From Chitinophagaceae bacterium (GTDB lineage Bacteria > Bacteroidota > Bacteroidia > Chitinophagales > Chitinophagaceae), in the NCBI GenBank assembly GCA_013205585.1, contig JABMML010000051.1, positions 1 through 8,318 of the forward strand: DNA of 8,318 bases, in the 5' to 3' direction. A program made the position numbers and the translations under genes. Within the stretch, counting starts at the first letter, position 1; every line of letters begins with the position of its first letter. Under the pieces are notes generated by a model. The model made no database searches and was not told the origin of the DNA. It worked only from the letters and a program-made list of their open reading frames with translations. Shown here in pieces: positions 5,860 through 8,318 of this stretch.

Positions 5860-7347
5860 ATGGTATCAAATTACACAATAAGAATATTTATTATATCTCT
5901 TTTTTCAACGCTGTTTTTTTCGGCTTGCACTAGAATTGGCAGTTCGGAATTAGGTCTTGGTTTACTTCCTTCAATGGATGCTTATAATACAAAAGATACC
6001 ACACTCGATGTAATTACCGAAACTTTGGAAAGAACAGATTCAATGAGGGTCTACTTATCAGACGATCAAGTGCTAGGAAATATCACCAGCGATCCTATTT
6101 TTGGAACCACGAATGCTTCTATGTATTTTCAAGTGGTGCCTAGTTTTTTCCCATTTTTTATTGCAGGTAGTAAAGATAGTTTAGTCGTTGACTCAGCTAT
6201 TTTAATTTTATCTTATAAAGGTTTTTATGGCGATACCACAAAGCCTGTAAAAGTTCAATTAAAAAGAATTAGTGCAGCTACACCTTTGGATGCGTATAAA
6301 TTATATGCCTCTAATTATCCAGAGTTATACAATTTTAAAACCGATCAAAATTTAGGAGAGACTACTGTCGATTTTGCTAAAATAGGAGATTCTTTAATTA
6401 CACAATTTGAGGCTTCCAGAAATACCATCCGTATTAAATTGTCTAAAAGTTTTGCTACTCAATTTTTAAAAGAATTTGATTCTAATAATGCTTATAGAAG
6501 TGATACTACTTTACGTGCGTATTTTCCAGGGTTTGCATTAACGGCAGATGAGTCCACTAATAAAAATGTATTACTAAAAATTAATTTACTAGATTCTAAT
6601 ACTAAATTGGCGCTTTATTATAATACCAATGCAACTGCTACTAATTCAACTGCTCCAAGAGATACAGCAGTGGTTAACTTTAAGTTTAGTATTTATAGTA
6701 ATGGAAATGTCAATTTTATAAAGCGTAATAGAAATGGCGCTGAAATTGCTAAACATATGGATAAAGTGGCCAATGATTCATTGGTCTATGTGCAAACCAG
6801 TCCAGGTACCATGGTTAAAGTTAAAATACCAGGTATAAAGAATTTTGCGAATAAAATTATACACCGTGCTGAATTAATTGCCGAGCAAGTGCCCGATGCT
6901 GCTGGAGCAGGTAGTTTAGAATCTAAATTTTTACCTCCTAGGTATTTGTTCTTAGGAACCTACGATTCTGTTTCAAAGAATTTTGGCAATGTGCCTAACG
7001 ATTTTGCAGGTACCACCAACGCTAGCTCTTTTACGCAGTTTGGAGGTAAATTAATTTATAAGTCTATTGATGGCTATGATAATATAGCTTCTTATACCTT
7101 TAATATAAGTAGATATGTGCAAGGAGTTGTCTCTAGAAAAGACTCTCTATTCGATTTTCGAATCATTGCCCCAGTGAATGACTCTATTACTTTAGTACCC
7201 CCTTATCCTTATAATAAAGAAGCCACTGTACAGGACTATCTCACCACCGCTATTGGTAACCAAGCTGCTACTGGACGTGTTGTTTTAGGAGGAGGAAGTA
7301 GAAAGAAGTTTAGAATGAGGGTACGTATCTATTATTCCGATTTATAG
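5860..7347 (+). CDS. DUF4270 family lipoprotein
   Basis: This 495-residue protein has a lipoprotein signal peptide: a hydrophobic segment at about 8-20 and a lipobox F-S-A-C with the lipidated Cys at 23. It should be anchored in the outer or inner membrane. The rest fits the DUF4270 family, found mainly in Bacteroidota and without a known function. Visible family features are an early ELGLGLLP segment (30-37), a beta-rich body with many Thr/Ser/Asn, YTFNISRYVQGVV near the C-terminal quarter, and the terminal GRVVLGGGSRKKFRMRVRIYYSDL-type end with its Gly-rich turn and RIYY strand. The ATG chosen gives a complete signal peptide and lies 15 bp after the GT5-like stop, so the two are probably co-transcribed. 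The surface-exposed or periplasmic side cannot be decided. The family call is confident; the function is unknown. Confidence 0.86.
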   Translation: MVSNYTIRIFIISLFSTLFFSACTRIGSSELGLGLLPSMDAYNTKDTTLDVITETLERTDSMRVYLSDDQVLGNITSDPIFGTTNASMYFQVVPSFFPFFIAGSKDSLVVDSAILILSYKGFYGDTTKPVKVQLKRISAATPLDAYKLYASNYPELYNFKTDQNLGETTVDFAKIGDSLITQFEASRNTIRIKLSKSFATQFLKEFDSNNAYRSDTTLRAYFPGFALTADESTNKNVLLKINLLDSNTKLALYYNTNATATNSTAPRDTAVVNFKFSIYSNGNVNFIKRNRNGAEIAKHMDKVANDSLVYVQTSPGTMVKVKIPGIKNFANKIIHRAELIAEQVPDAAGAGSLESKFLPPRYLFLGTYDSVSKNFGNVPNDFAGTTNASSFTQFGGKLIYKSIDGYDNIASYTFNISRYVQGVVSRKDSLFDFRIIAPVNDSITLVPPYPYNKEATVQDYLTTAIGNQAATGRVVLGGGSRKKFRMRVRIYYSDL

Positions 7348-7369
7348 AACAATTTATTGCTTTAATTAA

Positions 7370-7377
7370 TATATTTG
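7370..7377 (+). promoter_or_regulatory. Candidate -7 promoter box for metK
   Basis: TATATTTG is an exact match to the Bacteroidota -7 consensus TAnnTTTG, 31 bases before the metK ATG, in the 61-bp gap after the DUF4270 gene. No clear TTG lies at the right distance for a -33 element. No terminator-like hairpin is visible in this gap, so some read-through from the upstream operon into metK is possible. Confidence 0.55.
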
Positions 7378-7408
7378 CACCTTACAATAAACATCTAAAT
7401 AAAACAAT

Positions 7409-8318
7409 ATGCCATATTTATTTACCTCAGAAAGCGTTTCTGAAGGACATCCAGACAAAGTAGCCGATCAGATTTCTGACGCTTTAATTGATAACTTTTT
7501 AGCATTTGACCCTCAGTCAAAAGTAGCTTGTGAAACTTTAGTAACAACTGGTCAAGTAGTTTTAGCAGGTGAAGTAAAATCTAAAGCTTATTTAGATGTA
7601 CAAACTATTGCGAGAAATGTAATTAAGAAAATTGGTTACACGAAGAGTGAATACATGTTTGAAGCAGATAGTTGTGGTGTGCTCTCAGCAATACATGAGC
7701 AATCTGCCGATATCAACCAAGGAGTAGATAGAAAGAAAAAAGAAGAGCAAGGTGCTGGTGACCAAGGTATGATGTTTGGTTATGCGACCAATGAAACAGA
7801 AGACTACATGCCACTAGCTTTAGACTTAGCACACAAAATTCTAATTGAATTAGCTGCACTAAGAAGAGAGAACAAGGCTATTAAATATTTACGTCCCGAT
7901 GCAAAGTCTCAAGTAACCCTTGAGTACAATGACAAAAACGAGCCAGTAAGAATTGACGCTATTGTTGTATCAACTCAGCACGACGATTTTGATGCAGAAG
8001 CGAAGATGTTAGCGAAAATTAAAAAAGATATTATCGAAATTTTAATCCCAAGAGTAAAAGCAAAATATAAGAAATACGCTAAGTTGTTTAATAACAATAT
8101 TACTTATCATATTAACCCAACAGGTAAGTTTGTGATTGGTGGTCCACATGGTGACACTGGTTTAACAGGCCGTAAAATTATCGTAGATACTTACGGTGGA
8201 AAAGGTGCTCACGGTGGTGGTGCATTCTCTGGAAAAGATCCAAGTAAAGTAGATAGAAGTGCGGCTTATGCTACACGTCATATCGCTAAAAACTTAGTTG
8301 CAGCTGGTGTTGCTGACG
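7409..8318 (+). CDS. metK: S-adenosylmethionine synthase (methionine adenosyltransferase), 3' end beyond window
   Basis: MetK makes S-adenosylmethionine from ATP and methionine, releasing phosphate and pyrophosphate; it is a cytoplasmic tetramer needing Mg2+ and K+. The ATG at 7409 opens [21 protein letters not shown], the usual start in this phylum. Signature residues are His14, Asp16 and Lys17 in EGHPDK, the active-site loop [12 protein letters not shown] (115-126) with Asp118, [13 protein letters not shown] (244-256) and the second MetK signature [16 protein letters not shown] (269-284). 303 codons are visible of about 400-420 expected; the C-terminal domain end lies past the right edge. 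The reading frame is intact. It has its own promoter-like box and probably forms a separate transcription unit from the GT5-like/DUF4270 pair. Identity is certain on these motifs. Confidence 0.97.
   Translation, partial: MPYLFTSESVSEGHPDKVADQISDALIDNFLAFDPQSKVACETLVTTGQVVLAGEVKSKAYLDVQTIARNVIKKIGYTKSEYMFEADSCGVLSAIHEQSADINQGVDRKKKEEQGAGDQGMMFGYATNETEDYMPLALDLAHKILIELAALRRENKAIKYLRPDAKSQVTLEYNDKNEPVRIDAIVVSTQHDDFDAEAKMLAKIKKDIIEILIPRVKAKYKKYAKLFNNNITYHINPTGKFVIGGPHGDTGLTGRKIIVDTYGGKGAHGGGAFSGKDPSKVDRSAAYATRHIAKNLVAAGVAD

Noticed and set aside
5026..5860. Recent truncation or frameshift of a full-length glycogen synthase
   Set aside because: The 15-bp gap to the next gene leaves no room for a decayed C-terminal half, and the short protein has a coherent end.
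1..8318. Mobile element, CRISPR array, phage or defence island
   Set aside because: No transposase, integrase, regularly spaced repeat, tRNA or defence-family gene was found; genes are conserved housekeeping or phylum-typical families with similar base use.

Overview
The window looks like chromosomal core DNA from an AT-rich member of the Bacteroidota, probably the Chitinophagales. This rests on three things seen here. First, the genes include families typical of that phylum: a DUF4270 lipoprotein and a stand-alone half-size GT5 'glycogen synthase' protein. Second, start codons mostly lack a well-spaced Shine-Dalgarno sequence. Third, TAnnTTTG/TAnnTTCG promoter -7 boxes lie upstream of several genes. 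The genus assignment is inference. No transposase, integrase, phage gene, CRISPR array, tRNA or rRNA was seen.

Layout: (1) The left edge holds the N-terminal 131 codons of sucC on the minus strand. It is divergent from (2) a short plus-strand gene for a secreted YceI-family lipocalin-like protein. A strong bidirectional terminator (1184-1215) follows yceI, then two further inverted repeats, so three hairpins are stacked in a 164-bp convergent gap. (3) A four-gene minus-strand cluster runs from 4866 down to 1307: a UPF0104/LPG-synthase-type membrane protein, an RfaE2-type nucleotidyltransferase, an ALDH7 (antiquitin-type) aldehyde dehydrogenase and a DinB/YfiT-type protein. Gaps of 1, 18 and 31 bp suggest one transcript ending at the shared terminator. 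(4) A 159-bp divergent spacer carries a G8 homopolymer. To its right a plus-strand pair follows: the half-size GT5 protein and, 15 bp later, a DUF4270 lipoprotein. (5) After a 61-bp gap with its own promoter-like box comes metK, cut by the right edge after 303 codons.

Functionally this is mostly housekeeping: TCA cycle (sucC), lysine/aminoadipate semialdehyde oxidation (ALDH7), envelope sugar nucleotide supply (RfaE2-like), membrane and envelope proteins (UPF0104, YceI, DUF4270) and S-adenosylmethionine synthesis (metK). The least understood part is the GT5-like/DUF4270 pair. The GT5-like protein keeps the shape of the N-terminal half of glycogen synthase but lacks its ADP-glucose-binding KTGG motif and the whole C-terminal half. 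It is therefore probably not a glycogen synthase. I found no clear sign of a wholly new multi-gene system; the candidates worth following are in the findings.
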